Shown: piece by piece, positions 13,999-15,241 of the stretch
Numbering within the stretch: the first letter of the stretch is position 1
Layout of the letters: the number at the start of each line of letters is the position of its first letter
NCBI GenBank assembly: GCA_046757965.1
Contig: JBHHZI010000076.1
Span: forward strand, 1 to 15,241
Direction: 5' to 3'
Source: JBHHZI01 sp046757965
Lineage (GTDB): Bacteria; Acidobacteriota; Polarisedimenticolia; SMYD01
DNA: 15,241 nt
Made by a program: the position numbers and the translations under genes
The notes under the pieces: generated by a model
What the model was told of the DNA's origin: nothing
The model's database searches: none
The model's input: the letters and a program-made list of their open reading frames with translations, nothing else

Positions 13999-15241
13999 AT
14001 GCGCCCCGGTCAGGTCATCGGACACTATCGTCTCGTGGAGAAGATCGGCGAGGGGTCCACCGGCTCGGTCTGGAAGGCCGACGATCGACGGCTGCGCCGG
14101 ACAGTGGCCCTGAAGATCCTGCGCGGCGGATTCGACGGAGATACGGAGACTCTGGCGCGGTTTCGCAAGGAATCGCGTTTCCTGGCCCGGATCGACCATC
14201 CGGGCGTGGCGGCGATTCACGATGTCGAGGAGTACGCCGGCCGCCCGGTCCTGGTGCTCGAGTTCGTTCCCGGCGAGTCCCTCGCCGAGTATCTGGCAGG
14301 CGGCCCCCTGGCACTGACCGAGGCGCTCCGGATCGGCATCCAGGTCGCTTCCACGGTGCATGCCGCCCATCTGTCGGGCATCATCCATCGCGACCTCAAG
14401 CCGGGCAACATCAAGATCACGCCGGACGGCACCGCCCGGGTTCTCGATTTCGGGCTGGCGAAGAGTTTCGGCGCCTCTGGTGACACGACCGAGTCCTCCA
14501 CCGTCAACGGCAGCTTCCAGGGTACCGTGCACGGGACGATTCTCGGCACGGCGTCCTACATGAGTCCCGAGCAGGCGCGCGGCCAGAGTGTCGATCAGCG
14601 CACGGATCTGTGGTCGCTGGGGTGTGTCCTGTTCGAGGCCCTCTCCGGCCGGAAGGCATTCCCGGGGGAGACGATGCTGGACACCCTCGCCACGGTGCTG
14701 GAGCGAGAGCCCGACTGGTCGACGCTGCCCGGCAACACACCGGACCGGATTCACCATCTCCTGCGCTGGTGTCTGTGCAAGGACGTGGGTCACCGGCTGC
14801 GCGACATGGGCGACGCGGCCTGGGAGATGAAGCAGGCGCTGGTGGAACAGGATGCTCCCGGCCCACCCTCTCCGGAGAAAGAGCCACACACAGGCCGTCG
14901 CCGGCGGGCCTGGCGCTTCGCCGCAGCCGCGGGCGCCGGCGCCCTGCTGGGACTTGGCGCGCTGATCGCGGCGGCCGGATTCATCATGCCCGGCCGCGGC
15001 GCGGTGGCGGCGCATCGCGGCCGCCCACTCGACATGTACGCCATCCATCTGGAAGATCTCCCGTCCGTCGCCCTCGGCGATGGCGCCGGCCTGGCCCTGT
15101 CGCGCGACGGGACCCGCCTGGCGCTGGCAGGTGGCCAGGTCGACGGGTCGCTTCTCATCCGCCGCATGGATCGGTTCACGCCGCGTGCGGTCCCCGAGAC
15201 GGACGGCGCCGCCTTACCGTTCTTCAGCCCCGACGGCACCG
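13999..15241 (+). CDS. Eukaryotic-type Ser/Thr protein kinase with C-terminal propeller-like sensor (3' truncated by window)
   Basis: Membrane-bound Hanks-type kinase; at least 414 residues are visible and the frame is open at the window edge. The kinase domain spans about residues 10-275: glycine loop IGEGSTGSV (16-24), catalytic Lys39 in VALKIL, HRDLKPGNIK with Asp132, DFG at 150-152, then LGTASYMSPEQARG and RTDLWSLGCVLFEALSGRKAF. All catalytic residues are present, so it should be active. A basic RRRRAWRF (from Arg300) precedes one transmembrane helix (about 307-329). Beyond it LALSRDGTRLALAGG and PFFSPDGT resemble TolB/WD40-type beta-propeller blades, probably extracytoplasmic, a layout common in Acidobacteriota and Gemmatimonadota. 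The ATG at 13999 is preceded by GGGAGAGAGG; an in-frame GTG at 13984 is less likely. It is divergent from the sigma-54 activator. The substrate is unknown. Confidence 0.93.
   Translation, partial: MRPGQVIGHYRLVEKIGEGSTGSVWKADDRRLRRTVALKILRGGFDGDTETLARFRKESRFLARIDHPGVAAIHDVEEYAGRPVLVLEFVPGESLAEYLAGGPLALTEALRIGIQVASTVHAAHLSGIIHRDLKPGNIKITPDGTARVLDFGLAKSFGASGDTTESSTVNGSFQGTVHGTILGTASYMSPEQARGQSVDQRTDLWSLGCVLFEALSGRKAFPGETMLDTLATVLEREPDWSTLPGNTPDRIHHLLRWCLCKDVGHRLRDMGDAAWEMKQALVEQDAPGPPSPEKEPHTGRRRRAWRFAAAAGAGALLGLGALIAAAGFIMPGRGAVAAHRGRPLDMYAIHLEDLPSVALGDGAGLALSRDGTRLALAGGQVDGSLLIRRMDRFTPRAVPETDGAALPFFSPDGT

Noticed and set aside
13924..15048. Minus-strand open frame of 374 codons at the right end
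   Set aside because: The plus strand encodes a kinase with all catalytic motifs over the same DNA, so the antisense frame is not a gene.

Overview
This is a GC-rich (roughly two-thirds G+C by eye) bacterial chromosomal window with tight gene packing, a tripartite RND efflux system with an outer-membrane lipoprotein (so a diderm), a sigma-54 enhancer-binding protein and a eukaryotic-type Ser/Thr kinase with a C-terminal beta-propeller-like sensor. That mix suggests an Acidobacteriota-, Gemmatimonadota- or Myxococcota-like lineage; this is an inference from gene style, with no rRNA or other marker to fix it. I found no tRNA, rRNA, CRISPR array, insertion sequence or phage gene.

Layout. (1) 132-1199, plus strand: nadA (quinolinate synthase), with a perfect inverted repeat just before its ribosome binding site. 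(2) 11214 down to 1278, minus strand: a long, almost gapless run. First comes an IsdG-type heme monooxygenase, a sulfotransferase-like protein and a class IV aminotransferase. After a 53-base gap with a possible internal promoter come a CvpA-like membrane protein, a YjbQ-family protein, and the efflux set in the order outer-membrane factor, adaptor, RND pump, with stop/start overlaps. After a strong hairpin comes a methyltransferase with an apparent signal peptide. (3) 11215-11800, plus strand: a compact unit that ordinary gene calling would probably miss. It has a 10+10 bp inverted repeat, a good -24/-12 (sigma-54) promoter about 130 bp downstream, a short leader, a 54-codon reading frame for a one-helix membrane peptide, and a perfect 15-bp terminator hairpin followed by five Ts. 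(4) 11812-13515, minus strand: a GAF-AAA+-Fis type sigma-54 activator, convergent with that unit and the obvious candidate to drive it. (5) 13516-13998: a 483-base divergent spacer with a striking 37-bp interrupted palindrome. (6) 13999 to the window end, plus strand: a Ser/Thr kinase, truncated by the window edge.

How the parts may work together. The most interesting unit is the sigma-54 cassette: a GAF-domain activator senses a signal, binds the upstream inverted repeat and fires a -24/-12 promoter making a ~300-nt RNA. That RNA encodes a small membrane peptide and/or acts as a regulatory RNA. Its start region is locked in a long hairpin that would hide the ribosome binding site and start codon, so a second, translational control is possible. 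The inverted repeat lies between this unit and the divergent heme monooxygenase operon, so that operon could share the control. The efflux operon and nadA look like ordinary housekeeping or accessory functions.
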